Part shown: positions 35,605-48,530 of the stretch, one piece after another
Numbering within the stretch: position 1 is the stretch's first letter
How the letters are laid out: each line of letters opens with the position of its first letter
NCBI GenBank assembly: GCA_963931925.1
Contig: OZ007569.1
Location: 46,384,521 to 46,448,520, forward strand
Direction: 5' to 3'
Source: Onchidella celtica
Lineage: Eukaryota > Mollusca > Gastropoda > Systellommatophora > Onchidiidae
Length of the DNA: 64,000 nucleotides
The notes under the pieces: model-generated
The model's input: the letters and a program-made list of their open reading frames with translations, nothing else
Database searches by the model: none
Told to the model about the DNA's origin: nothing
Translations under genes and position numbers: made by a program

Positions 35605-35889
35605 AAACTGGTTAAAATGAACCATGCGTGACGAAAATACACAGTTGTATTTTTTTTCTGCTTGAAACATAACCCTTCGTTGGTAACAAAATTATTTTCC
35701 TTCCAAAAGTAACATTTTTAATGCAGCACATTGTATATCTGGACATTTTTTCACCCTTGATTTTCGATGACAAAATCTGCTAACCAGGATCTGTGCTATG
35801 ACATCTTCACCAATAACGCCTATTGTCAATGTCAGTTATATTATCTCACCCCTGACTCCTGTTCCTTATTGTGATATCTTCACCCCTTT

Positions 35890-38800
35890 TCCCTTTTGAT
35901 TGTAACGATATTGTTACTCCTGTTTCCTATCGTCTCCTATTGTCTCCATTATGCCATACTTGTCCTTGTCTCCTGTTGTCTCTGCTAATGATATCTTCAC
36001 CTTTGTCTCCAGTTGTCTCTACTGATGACATCTTCATCCTTGTCTCCTGTTGTCTCTGCTAATGATATCTTCACCTTTGTCTCCAGTTGTCTCTCCTATG
36101 AAACCTTCGGCCCTGTCTCCTGCTGTCTCTGCCAATGGTATCTACACTCTTGTCTCCTGCTCTCTACTTCTGATATCTTCATCACTGTCTCCTGTTGTCT
36201 CTGCAAATTGTTTTTCACCCAGTCTCCTGTTGTCTCTAGTGATGATATCTTCACTCTTTTCTCCTGTTTTCTCTAATATTATATCTTCTCCCCTGTTTCC
36301 TGTTGTCTTTGCTGTGATATCTTCGCCGATGTTTCCTCTTGTCTCTACTAATGATATCTTCACCCTGGTCTCCTGTTGTCTCTACTGATGACATCTTCAT
36401 CCTTGTCTCCTGTTGTCTCTACTGATGATATCTTCATCCTTGTCTCTTGTTGTCTCTACTGATGACATCTTCATCCTTGTCTCCTGTTGTCTCTACTGAT
36501 GATATCTTCATCCTTGTCTCTTGTTGTCTCTACTGATGACATCTTCATCCTTGTCTCCTGTTGTCTCTACTGATGACATCTTCACCCTTGTCTCCTGTTG
36601 TCTCTACTAATGATATCTTCATCCTTGTCTCCTTTTGTCTCTACTGATGACATCTTCATCCTTGTCTCCTGTTGTCTCTACTGATGACATCTTCACCCTT
36701 GTCTCCTGTTGTCTCTACTGATGACATCTTCATCCTTGTCTCCTGTTGTCTCTACTGATGACATCTTCACCCTTGTCTCTTGTTGTCTCTAATATTATAT
36801 CTTCTCCCTTGTTTCCTGTTGGCTTTGCTGTGATGTCTTCGCCCCTGTTCCTGTTGTCTGGGCTAATGATATCATCATCCCTGTCTCCTGTTGTCCTTAC
36901 TAATAATATCTACTAATGATATCTTCAACCTTGTCTCCTGTTCTCTATGCCTTAATAGCTTCTCCTCTGTCTCCTGTTGTCTGGGCTAATAATATCATCA
37001 TCCCTGTCTCCTGTTGTCCTTACTAATAAAATCTCTAGACTCCTGTTTTCTCTTGTCTCTACTATACTATCTTCACAACTGTCTCCTGTTGTCTCTGCTA
37101 TAATAAATTCACCACTGTCCCTTGTTGTCTCTGCTATAATATCTTCAAACCCGGATCTTGTTGTTTCTGCTATAATATCTTCAAACCCGTCTCTTGTTGT
37201 TTCTGCTATAATATCTTCAAACCTGTCTCTTGTTGTTTCTGCTATAATATCTTCAGACCCGTCTCTTGTTGTTTCTGCTATAATATCTTCAAACCTGTCT
37301 TTTGTTGTTTCTGCTATAATATCTTCACACCTGTCTCTTGTTGTTTCTGCTATAATATCTTCACACCTATCTCTTGTTGTTTCTGCTATAATATCTTCAC
37401 ACCTGTCTCTTGTTGTTTCTGCTATAATATCTTCACACCTGTCTCTTGTTGTTTCTGCTATAATATCTTCAAACCCGTCTCTTGTTGTTTCTGCTATAAT
37501 ATCTTCACACCTGTCTCTTGTTGTTTCTGCTATAATATCTTCACACCTGTCTCTTGTTGTTTCTGCTATAATATCTTCACACCTGTCTCTTGTTGTTTCT
37601 TCTATAATATCTTCAAACCTGTCTCTTGTTGTTTCTGCTATAATATCTTCACACCTGTCTCTTGTTGTTTCTGCTATAATGTCTTCAAACCTGTCTCTTG
37701 TTGTTTCCGCTATAATATCTTCACACCTGTCTCTTGTTGTTTCTGCTATAATATCTTCACACCTGTCTCTTGTTGTTTCTGCTATAATATCTTCAAACCT
37801 GTCTCTTGTTGTTTCTGCTATAATATCTTCAAACCTGTCTCTTGTTGTTTCTGCTATAATATCTTCAAACCCGTCTCTTGTTGTTTCTGCTATAATATCT
37901 TCAAATCCGTCTCTTGTTGTTTCTGCTATAATATCTTCTAACCTGTCTCTTGTTGTTTCTGCTATAATATCTTCAAACCCGTCTCTTGTTGTTTCTGCTA
38001 TAATATCTTCAAACCCGTCTCTTGTTGTTTCTGCTATAATATCTTCAAACCCGTCTCTTGTTGTTTCTGCTATATCTTCAAACCTGTCTCTTGTTGTTTC
38101 TGCTATAATATCTTCACACCTGTCTCTTGTTGTTTCTGCTATAATACCTTCAAACCTGTCTCTTGTTGTTTCTGCTATTATATCTTCAAACCCGTCTCTT
38201 GTTGTTTCTGCTATAATATCTTCAAACCCGTCTCTTGTTGTTTCTGCTATAATATCTTCAAACCTGTCTCTGGTTCTTTCTGCTATAATATCTTCAAACC
38301 CGTCTCTTGTTGTTTCTGCTATAATATCTTCAAACCCGTCTCTTGTTGTTTCTGCTATAATATCTTCTAACCTGTCTCTTGTTGTTTCTGCTATAATATC
38401 TTCAAACCCGTCTCTTGTTGTTTCTGCTATAATATCTTCAAACCCGTCTCTTGTTGTTTCTGCTATAATATCTTCAAACCCGTCTCTTGTTGTTTCTGCT
38501 ATATCTTCAAACATGTCTCTTGTTGTTTCTGCTATAATATCTTCACACCTGTCTCTTGTTGTTTCTGCTATAATACCTTCAAACCTGTCTCTTGTTGTTT
38601 CTGCTATAATATCTTCAAACCCGTCTCTTGTTGTTTCTGCTATAATATCTTCAAACCCGTCTCTTGTTGTTTCTGCTATAATATCTTCAAACCTGTCTCT
38701 TGTTGTTTCTGCTATAATATCTTCAGACCCGTCTCTTGTTGTTTCTGCTATAATATCTTCAAACCTGTCTTTTGTTGTTTCTGCTATAATATCTTCACAC

Positions 38801-40010
38801 CTGTCTCTTGTTGTTTCTGCTATAATATCTTCAAACCTGTCTCTTGTTGTTTCTGCTATAATATCTTCACACCTGTCTCTTGTTGTTTCTGCTATAATAT
38901 CTTCACACCTGTCTCTTGTTGTTTCTGCTATAATATCTTCACACCTGTCTCTTGTTGTTTCTGCTATAATATCTTCAAACCCGTCTCTTGTTGTTTCTGC
39001 TATAATATCTTCACACCTGTCTCTTGTTGTTTCTGCTATAATATCTTCACACCTGTCTCTTGTTGTTTCTGCTATAATATCTTCACACCTGTCTCTTGTT
39101 GTTTCTTCTATAATATCTTCAAACCTGTCTCTTGTTGTTTCTGCTATAATATCTTCATACCTGTCTCTTGTTGTTTCTGCTATAATGTCTTCAAACCTGT
39201 CTCTTGTTGTTTCCGCTATAATATCTTCACACCTGTCTCTTGTTGTTTCTGCTATAATATCTTCAAACCCGTCTCTTGTTGTTTCTGCTATAATATCTTC
39301 ACACCTGTCTCTTGTTGTTTCTGCTATAATATCTTCAAACCCGTCTCTTGTTGTTTCTGCTATAATATCTTCAAACCCGTCTCTTGTGGTTTCTGCTATA
39401 TCTTCAAACCTGTCTCTTGTTGTTTCTGCTATAATATCTTCACACCTGTCTCTTGTTGTTTCTGCTATAATACCTTCAAACCTGTCTCTTGTTGTTTCTG
39501 CTATAATATCTTCAAACCCGTCTCTTGTTGTTTCTGCTATAATATCTTCAAACCCGTCTCTTGTTGTTTCTGCTATAATATCTTCAAACCTGTCTCTGGT
39601 TGTTTCTGCTATAATATCTTCAAACCCGTCTCTTGTTGTTTCTGCTATAATATCTTCAAACCCGTCTCTTGTTGTTTCTGCTATAATATCTTCACACCTG
39701 TCTCTTGTTGTTTCTGCTATAATATCTTCAAACCCGTCTCTTGTTGTTTCTGCTATAATATCTTCACACCTGTCTCTTGTTGTTTCTGCTATAATATCTT
39801 CAAACCTGTCTCTTGTTGTTTCTGCTATAATATCTTCAAACCTGTCTCTTGTTGTTTCTGCTATAATATCTTCACACCTGTCTCTTGTTGTTTCTGATAT
39901 AATATCTTCACACCTGTCTCTTGTTGTTTCTGCTATAATATCTTCAAACCTGTCTCCTGTCGCCCTTGCTATATCTGCACCCATGTCTCCTGTTGTCTCT
40001 ATTAATATCT
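35890..40010. repeat. Expanded 36-bp minisatellite downstream of gene B
   Basis: Degenerate units to about 37090 pass into about 80 highly similar 36-bp units built on 'TCTGCTATAATATCTTCAAA' to 39965. Variant units recur as blocks. A unit lacking three bases appears at about 38068, 38497 and 39394, spaced 12x36-3 and 25x36-3 bp. Because 36 is a multiple of 3, both strands stay open for over 1000 codons, with a 12-residue repeat (minus: AETTRDRFEDII-like). Confidence 0.93.
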
Positions 40011-40019
40011 TCACCGCTG

Positions 40020-42911
40020 CCTCATCTGTTAAATCTTTCCATAGTCCACATACGCACACACAAAAAAACACACACATCGTAAAACAATCTTGTGCTATAG
40101 GTCTAATTGACACTTATCGAACACATATTACAATTCATTTTCATTTTCATTTTGCAAAAGTAAAGAATTCCATGATTACAATCATTTTTAATTTCACAAG
40201 CAAAGGAGAGCTGGCTGTATTTTGGAAAAAAAATTCCCCTTTGGCCAAACTGAAAAGCTGATGAACAAGAACGTGTCATTTAATTGCTTTGTCAGTATTT
40301 TTTGGTATTACAGTCATGTTATACAATGCCTTGCTGAGTGCCTAATACTTTTACGACACAAGAAACAGTGACATAAAATGATGAGGAAAAACTACTATGA
40401 ATAGAGGGAAGATTGAGCAGAGTGTATGATAAACACAAATATATCGTGTCTGAAATGAACTGACAATTGGATGAATTAATGATTTAAATGGAAGATGGGA
40501 GAAGTGAATAGCTGAGTTGTAGGAGAGAGACAACGATGAATGAAAAGAGCGCATTTGAGGTTGTACAAATACTATTAGTCAGTAAAAGTTAATGTGCCCT
40601 CACATTTCACTGATTTCTTCCTAACCTACTCTAATTATCATGTACTATTTTGAGGGAGACTTTGGATTTGATTTCACATTACTATCTTTGTGGTCATGAC
40701 AACATGTTTACCCAGATCAGAATAAAACTCCAAAATTCGTTGGTTCTGGTGATAATTGGGTAAAAAATGTACCGAATAACAAATTTTACTGTATTTATAT
40801 TAAAATTTGTTGTGTTGATGTCCTCCGACAGTGAATTACGTGGTCTTCAGTTTTACAAAAGAGCAGTTGTGTGAGGATTGTCACCCCAGGGTGTGTTCCT
40901 TAAGTGTGTAGTGTAGGTATTAAATCACAGGCCTTTTTCTGGGATTTCTCAGGGTTCACTTGTGAGTTGGACAAAACATTACCGTTCCCTATAAGGCTGC
41001 AGCAACTAAAAAATTCATAAAATCTATTTTCATGTATACCCAATTACATTTAAAGCCTCCTTGAATTATCTTGATTATAGACTCCATGGCCGAAAACCAA
41101 TCGACTGGAAATTTTCCAAACATTCATCTAACTAGGCAGTTTCTTGTTTTTCCTGGAAGTGGTCAAAACCGATGACTACAGTTTGAGGGAATGGTAATGC
41201 CATGATCGATGAGCTCTTGTACGAAAAAGGAATCACTCAATTCAGCTGACATGTATTCAAAACCTGATTAGGGAAGTGGCCGAAAGTGGCTCTTTTTGAA
41301 ACCAACAAGAAAATAGAAAGAAACGGAAATGAAAGACCACACAGATCTAGAACCAAAAGAAATTCTACCTCCATGTTCTGAGCACCATAGGCCTGCATGC
41401 AAAGTGTTCAGGCAAGATAACAAGAGAAGTCAAGGAGTCTGTGTGAGGGCGCATTACCTTTCACAGACTTATTGTCAAATGTCTGCATAACGAACATGAA
41501 GATAAGTGAATGAATGTAGCTACAGCAGTGAATTTGGTCAAGAAAATTGATTCTCCACACATTTAAGGAATTGTATTTATGTCCATTACTCTTTGTTGCC
41601 ACTGCAGCTTGCATCAGATTAAATAATTTGCAATTTGAACTTTATGTTGTCATTACTGTGTCTTTCTGCGTGTTCACATCACAGATTCATGTTCCATTAT
41701 TGCATCAAATCCACAAGCAAAAGTTCTATTGGTCGCACGCAGCTGTTCACACAGAGGTCTATGTCCTTCCAATGACTTCAGTTCCAGCCTTCAAATTCAC
41801 ATTCCAACCCTCGTTTCAATTTCATCACTGCTCTAAAATTTCTTCCTCCAGCATCTATATTTTTCTATATTTAGGTGTTGTTTTTTTCATTATTTTACAA
41901 TGTATATTTGTCTTTTGATTACTGTGACAACTGACATAGTCTATAATGTCTATAAATCCACTATTGTTTGAAGTAACTTGTCATGTGTTTTTGGCCCTGT
42001 TCTAACGCATACAATATGATTTCCTGTGAGAACGTGATTATGGGGAGCTCTGGATACTTTTACTTGTTGTATGCATATTTTTACCCTTTGTCAGTTTTAG
42101 CAACAAAATCAAACAGTTTTGTTGTCCATGTTATATTAGGCTACTGCTGGACGCGGATGTTCTATGTGAAAATCCATCCGCCCGCCAACATTATGTCGTT
42201 ATGTGCGTGAGGCGGATGGGCGGAGGCGGATCTCTGCTGTGAAGAGGCTGTTTGTGTGCCAGTTGTGTCTGGGATTTCCAAATTGGATTTTCATGGAATA
42301 ACCTTTTGACATTATCATTCACTTAGGGAGATATTTTGGGTTGTGGGAAAAATTGTTTTGATGATGGAAAATTATATTAAATATAATATTTAATATGCAA
42401 AGTAGGTTTGCTAACTCACCTGTTCAAATCTGAATTGTTGTATTGTTATACGAAGTTATCTAAGATTTTGTGTTAAACATTGCGTAAATTGTGACCTTCC
42501 TCCCATGCAACATCCATCAATAACGAAAATTCAAATATTGACCAGTTGCTAAATCTTCATCAAATACTCTGGTAATATTTTAAAATGAATCCAAAGCAAA
42601 ACACAGCATTTCATTAAATAGCAGAACAGAGATCAACAGTACATTAGCATTGTAACACTTTCAGTCTACCGGTATAAAGTGTTAATAATGATGAACTGTT
42701 GCTACTGGATAACGACTTCTGTACAGAAATAAACGTATGCCTTTTCCTGTGTCTGCCATTCATCTGAGTACAATATACATCCGATATCTTGTTCAGCTTA
42801 AACAACCCGGATACAACATGAACAATTGTACAACAATCATTACCCATTGACCCAATGTGCCTTTGTGTGTAGTGATGAAAGATGCAAAAATCTCATCATT
42901 TGGTTGGTCCC
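40020..42911. other. AT-rich intergenic region
   Basis: Only short scattered frames, none with a recognisable domain or splice context. No terminal repeats seen. Confidence 0.5.
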
Positions 42912-43312
42912 TATGGGAAATTTCGATACTAAAAACAGCACAAACCTAAGATTGTCAGAATAGAATAGGTTTGGTGAAGGGGACAGAAATAATTGTCTGA
43001 ACTGTTGAATAAACTGACAACATTCTGGTTGTATCGCTACAGGACATTGTGAATATTTTCAATATGACACCGAGGAGAAAATATGTATTTGCATTGGGGG
43101 GGGGGGGGGGGGGAGCTTAAGAATGCCCATAACCTCCTGAATGTGTGGGCATGCTAGTGTATATATTTTACGTAAAAATATAATAGGAATTTACGTTTGA
43201 GGGGAAGACAAAATGAATGAAGAAAGCTGTAAACAAGGGAGATAAAACAGATTTTGTTTGTTGGTACTGAAATTTTCATTCAGTTTGGTCTGAAGACTCT
43301 GATCGTTTTAAA
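42912..43312. repeat. 0.4-kb inverted partner of 11862-12290
   Basis: Reverse complement of the segment beyond copy A, including the homopolymer G tract at about 43097-43113. An AT microsatellite follows at 43330-43357. Confidence 0.85.
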
Positions 43313-43398
43313 CTGATGCTTTTATTAAATATATATATATATATATAATATATATCAAACAACGAAACGCCTTTGATCTGTTGTACTCTGAAGATATT

Positions 43399-43404
43399 TT
43401 TATT
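43399..43404 (-). promoter_or_regulatory. Candidate polyadenylation signal of the NPC2 gene
   Basis: TTTATT on plus is AATAAA on minus, about 290 bases past the NPC2 stop codon. It is the nearest one I see downstream. Confidence 0.4.
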
Positions 43405-43694
43405 TCCTGTGAACATAATTTTTTGACGTATAAAACAACCCTTTCGTTTGATGAAACAATATCTACTGATTATAATGACTTTGTCTCCAAGTCATGTGTA
43501 CATGTTTCATTCTATTTAATTTTCAGTTCGTTTGGAACTTTGTTTGGTAAAGGCATTGTCTTACTGACAAAGTTGGAAAGCAAATAGAAAAAATTATATA
43601 TACATGTTATGTAACTGAGAATGATGGTAAAGTTTCTTATTTAGAGATAATCTTGGATTTTGACGGCAGGTAAACTTTCTGTCCACATTGGTTC

Positions 43695-46600
43695 TCAATC
43701 TGTGATTTGTGCAGGCACTGTGAAACATGTGACACTGTCTGATCCAGACATCACTTTCCATTCCACAACCAGTGTCAGCTGCAAGTGAAGAGAAGATTTC
43801 TCAAGTCAAGTGACTTAATTAATGAAATATCGAGGGGTTTTGCCATATTGTTGTACGCGATATTTTGCCGATTTCGGGGTTTTCTCATGAAAGTGGTTCT
43901 CTCATTCTAATTTCATTTTGTGTACGTGTCGTACCGGTGTATTTTTCGTGGGCAGTTTTACGCAAGTATCGATTTCAAAGCGTATTGAACAAAACCCTGA
44001 TTCTACACAACTCTTCAAACTTTCAATCCTCATTTTCTCCAAAAGGCAAAAATGCACATACAACAATATGGAAAATACCCGATGATATGTCAGTATGGAG
44101 GAATTGACACGTTGTTTTTAAAAACAACAGAAAATTTGCAGGGATCGCAGCTTGGCTTGACACAAAGTTAAGATGTAATCACATTCATAATATATATTTT
44201 GACAAGCCCAGCTTTATGAACAAACAAAAGGAAAAAATAAATGTTCAATAAATTCCCAATATGCAGACAATTTAACAGAGAATATAATACGTCACTAATG
44301 TATTAGGCGTATGTTGTGAAGACTGCACCGTGTGGTGGGGCGCGGGTATCACATTTCATGGCAACTGTAACTCTAGGGATGTGTAGGAATGACCAACCTT
44401 AGGATATTCTGGTTTAACGAACACGGCGTTCTTGTAAGTGACTTCCGTGCCACTTTTGATGGGACATGTCATGTCATTACAGGCATTGGCATCTGGCAGA
44501 GGGAATGGGACAAGTTGACCCAGGATAAGTCCATATACTTTAGTTTGTGCTGCGGTGATGTCGGCACCTGTGGGAGAAAAAAATCATTGGATGGCAAGAG
44601 ATTGGGGAACAGTGTGAAAGAAAAGTTTATATTTGTCAAAAATTCTTTTGTTCAATCAAAGGAGGAAATTCTCGGCCAAAAATTCTTAAATTTCTACCAA
44701 ATTTGACAATAAAACACATCTTAAAATTCTCAGATCCGATACACAGTAGTGTAGCGCACATTCATTCTGGCTTTTGATTTTGGAAATTTGAGTTTGGAGA
44801 AAGCACGTCGACATGATAACGTGCTAGGAAAATGCAAGACGACAGATCGAACCCAACAGAACGATAGGACAGAGGAAGATCCTACCATATGCATCCACCA
44901 ACCGCCCACTTCATTGAAGACATTGACATATCAGTTATCACACAGATCTACAGAAATGGTTTCAGTCAATAGTGGTCCCTGGCCACAGGTCAAGATCTTG
45001 ATGCGGGAACGAATTTTTGTTGGGAAGGACATTCTCGTTGATGACAATGAATTTTCAAGCGTTTCATTTGATAAATAGATTCTTAGGTCATGCTTGTTTC
45101 AGATGAGTCATGTAAACCTGACCTTAGTTCTTCTTTGTTCCAACTCCAATTTTTTGCACAGCTGAGAAATTCGACGTAAACGTTTGCGGCTCTAGTATTA
45201 TGATAAAGATTTATAATAAATTGGAAGTGTGAAACAGCTTGATAAGTGCCACAGCGCATTTTAAGCAAGTGTCAAAGTGTCCATTTGTTATACCTGTTAT
45301 ACTAAAAGATCTCCAGTTTTTCTGGACATGGAGATAGAACAAACAAGAACCAAAGTCGAGAAACAGCCACTGGTGCTGCTAACGATGCTGAACATGGTGA
45401 TAAGTGTAATAGTTTGTAGTGACGATGATGGTGAAAACTGCAGTGTTAACAAAAACTCCAATAGTTGAGTGCTTTTAATGATAGACATTGACATTATTAC
45501 TATGATGAGGACGCCGACAAAGTCAACGATAAGGACACTCAGAACTTACTGGCTTTAAATGTCATGGTAACTGTGACGTTTGTGTTTCTCTTGAAAGGAC
45601 AGGGGAACTGGGGACATGGTGTGACATCTACACTGGTAATAGCACTCAACTTTGAACCTGTGAGCACACAAAAATGGCATAATTATTATCTTTGTGTGAT
45701 ATGTAGAAGGCGGCGTGCGAGAGATGGTAAACATAGCATGGTGTGCTAAAGATGGTAGGCAAGGCGTGGTGTGCAAAGGATGGTAGGCATGGCATAGTGA
45801 ACGATTGCAGGCAGGGCATGGTGTACAAAAGATAGTAGGTATGACATAATCTGCAAAAGATGTTAGATATGGTATAGAGTGTAAAAGATTGCAGGCAGGG
45901 CATGGCGTACAAAAGATAGTATGTATGACATAATCTGCAAAAGATGGTAGATATGGTATAGTGTGTAAAAGATTGCAGGCAAGGCAAGGTGTACAAAAGA
46001 TAGTAGGTATGACAAAGTGTGCAAAAGATGGTAGATATGGTATCGTGTGTAAAAGATTGCAGGCAGGGCATGGTGTACAAAAGATAGTAGGTATGACATA
46101 GTGTGCAAAAGATGGTAGATATGGTATAGTGTGTAAAAGATTGCAGGGAGAGCATGGTGTGCAAAGGATGGTAGGCAGGGCATAGTGTGTAAAGGGTTGT
46201 AGGCAGGGCATGGTGTGCAAGGGATGGTAGGCAAAGCATGGTATGTAAAGGATGGTAGGCAAGTCAAGGTGTGTAAAGGATGGCAGGCAAGGCATGGTGT
46301 GTAAAGGATGGTAGGCACAGCATGCTGTGTAAAGGATGATAAGCAGGGCATGGTGTGTAAAGGGTTGTAGGCACGGTATGCTGTGCAAAAGATTGTAGGC
46401 AGGGCATGGTGTGCAAAATATGATGATAGACATTGTGTAGTGGGCAAAAGATGGAAGACAGAGAGCGGTATTTGCGCGGAACGTAATATTTGCATTTGGT
46501 ATTGTTCTGAGTTTACCACAACAAGATCACCACGCACTATTCGAAATGATGTGGAGCGTAACAAAACATTATATTATAGTATTCGCGGTGAACATAGGAG

Positions 46601-46763
46601 GGGAGACTGGGACAATTATGTGTGTAGGCAAATAAGGGCAAAAGAAACGAAGTGGAAAACGACAACAGCGAGTTTCCATACCGCAGTCTTTGAACTGTAC
46701 ATTGTCTGACATAGCCACTGCCAAGAAGACGGACAGAAGAATAGCCGTGTAACTGATCTGCAT
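43695..46763 (-). CDS. NPC2: NPC2-like (ML domain) sterol-binding protein
   Basis: Four exons on minus join perfectly: 46682-46763, 45550-45657, 44398-44567 and 43695-43778, 444 nucleotides, 147 residues. Exon 1 gives a signal peptide ('MQISYTAILLSVFLAVAMS') and the mature start 'VQFKDCG'. Exon 2 has 'SVDVTPCPQFPCPFKRNTNV' with an N-V-T glycosylation site. Exon 3 has 'VPFPLPDANACNDMTCPI' and 'VKPEYPK'. Exon 4 has 'LVVEWKVMSGSDSVTCFTVP' and the stop. Six cysteines sit where NPC2 has its three disulfides, and total length is typical. NPC2 binds cholesterol in the lysosome lumen and hands it to NPC1; invertebrate paralogues also act in lipid or odorant binding (family knowledge). Acceptors CACAG, CACAG and TTGCAG and donors GTATGG, GTAAGT and GTTGGT are all present. 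Whether it is the lysosomal orthologue or a paralogue cannot be told here. Confidence 0.93.
45700..46470. repeat. 28-bp minisatellite in NPC2 intron 1
   Basis: Units such as 'AAAAGATTGCAGGCAGGGCA' followed by TGGTGTAC repeat every 28 bp for about 27 units, with a four-unit (112-bp) higher-order pattern at about 45840-46140. The long minus-strand frames here are by-products of the repeat. Confidence 0.88.
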
Positions 46764-48430
46764 CTTGAAGGTCTGAAAGGAGAAGTGATCTACTTTACTG
46801 TACAAAATAATCTGTGGAGGAAAGGAATACAGTGGGAAGGCTGACAAAAATGAGGAACCAGTTAACGATTATTTTTGTCGATACGTTGACAAGCTCCGTC
46901 TGCTATTGGGAGAGGACGTCAGTGTCATTGTATTTTTTTTTTGTTTGCCTCTTTACTATTCATTTATCTCTGCGTTTATATTGTATGCCTGAGCATTTCA
47001 TAATATCAACGTACGCAGATCTGTCACTGACAAGACAAATTAATACGTATTTCCCCACACTCCTGATCGTCTCTCCCGTCACTCCTATCCACTCCAACCC
47101 AACCTCATGCTTTTCAATTTCAGTGAAACAATCTTTAGGTTCGTCAGTTAAGCAATAATTTAAATGGAAATAATATTAATAATGCTATGGACATTTTCAT
47201 TAGAAATTTTCAGTCAATTTAACTAAATTACAATTAATCTCCTGAAGAGTTTTCATGGCTGAAGGATTTTATCTTGAACGACTTTATTGATATTAATGAT
47301 ACTGTTCAGTGTTCAAGCTTCATTAAAGAACAGGTGTATACCGCCATAGGTGCTCGTGTGCTGCAATGTTAGAAATTCGATAGAGATGCCATGAAATTTT
47401 AACCAGTCGTCATTGTGTCAATTAACAACATCAGCGCCATTATTATATCTTTCTCGGGAAACTGCATTTTGTCATCTGATACCGATTGGAGATTTTTGGG
47501 GTTATATAGTTTAACTTTGGAAATAATTTATTCTTTAAATTCGACCTTTCTTAATATTGCAAAAAAGTGCTAGGAAAATAGTGCCCGCTCTTGATATATT
47601 TGCGGATTAAAACTCACGTAGAACGTAATCTATAAAATGAATTGACCTGTCAATATTCAATGAATTTTTGGAATCTCAAAAGAACAGATGAGCTGACACA
47701 TTTCAAGTGACTTTTCTAAGAATTCAAAATCTGACGGGTGCGTCTTGACAGGAATCAGATGATGTAGGATGAACCCGTTGACGTTTCTAACAAAATGCTA
47801 CTTTTATTGTATTCACTAGATTGAAAAAAAAAGGTACTACCAGTTAAACTTACCTATCCTTCCAAAAGTTTAAGGAGATATTATAATCTGAATGACGAAA
47901 GAGTCTGAAGAAGAAGCTTAAGTAAGTCCGGTTTTCTTATCTTAGAGTAAATCATTTCTGACGTGAAAATCGTTAACTGTCATAGGCGGATCGACGTGTA
48001 AACGTCATTAGGGCTGGATTAGATTCCCAAATCCCACATCATTATGTAGGGACGGTAATTTGATGGAAAAGTTTTCATTATATTATTGTGGATATTTGAA
48101 TATTTGACTTCCATTAAGAAATTTCTTTGCACTAGACGTGTGTAAACTGAGTTTGGATCATTGTAATAAACGGGTCTGTGTCCAGTGACGTTCATGATAA
48201 TGGACATTCACTTCCTCAACTTTCAAAATAAAATGTCTTGGTATTTGCATTGTTTCTTTGTTTGTTCTGGGCAAGAGGCTCTTGGACAATTACAGAATTG
48301 CTAAATCTGGATCTGCCTCAAACTTCATTTTATACATGATAAATCGGAGGTTTCAAGTTACTTCCTTACAAAAACAAATGTTTACTGTCCTGTGGTGTGA
48401 TCTGTACCAGGGATTCGTACACGCGGGGGG
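46764..48430. other. Intergenic sequence upstream of NPC2
   Basis: AT-rich sequence without recognisable genes or mobile elements. Confidence 0.45.
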
Positions 48431-48439
48431 GGGGGGGGT

Positions 48440-48530
48440 AGGAGAGGAATCGAGTGAGAGAAGAAGACGTTTGTGGATCAAGGTCATAAACAGAAAAGGC
48501 ATTTCTAGCTCTATAGTTCGGAAAAAGTCC
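48440..48530 (+). pseudogene. THAP-domain relic
   Basis: One frame reads 'RRRRLWIKVINRKGIS', close to 'RCRLWLKAVNRKGID' in the THAP exon at 56817-57026. The zinc-binding cysteines on either side are missing, so only the middle of the domain remains. Confidence 0.45.

Larger units (their letters stand above)
13557..36900. repeat. Segmental duplication, copy B
   Basis: This is the second copy of the unit that starts the window. It is longer because it holds a Ty3/Gypsy element (13934-18435), a SINE (about 21379-21850) and a LINE carrying a nested Gmr1-like element (23150-34442). Outside these insertions the order of exons and intron repeats is the same as in copy A. Its 3' edge is in the 36-bp minisatellite, which runs on to about 40010. 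Confidence 0.85.

Noticed and set aside
35890-40010. CRISPR array
   Set aside because: Units are contiguous and similar along their whole length with no unique spacers, and the genome is eukaryotic.
36952-40261. Open frames of 1053 and 1094 codons on opposite strands
   Set aside because: Both are generated by the 36-bp minisatellite, whose unit length is a multiple of three. The flanking residues show no domain, and both strands being open argues against either being a gene.
43720-43790. Plus-strand exon with a terminal cysteine that looked like another cystine-knot end
   Set aside because: The same bases read on minus are the final exon of NPC2 with a matching acceptor, frame and stop.
45555-46564. 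Long minus-strand frames with repeated Pro/His/Leu-rich peptide
   Set aside because: They arise from the 28-bp minisatellite inside NPC2 intron 1 and run across its splice sites.
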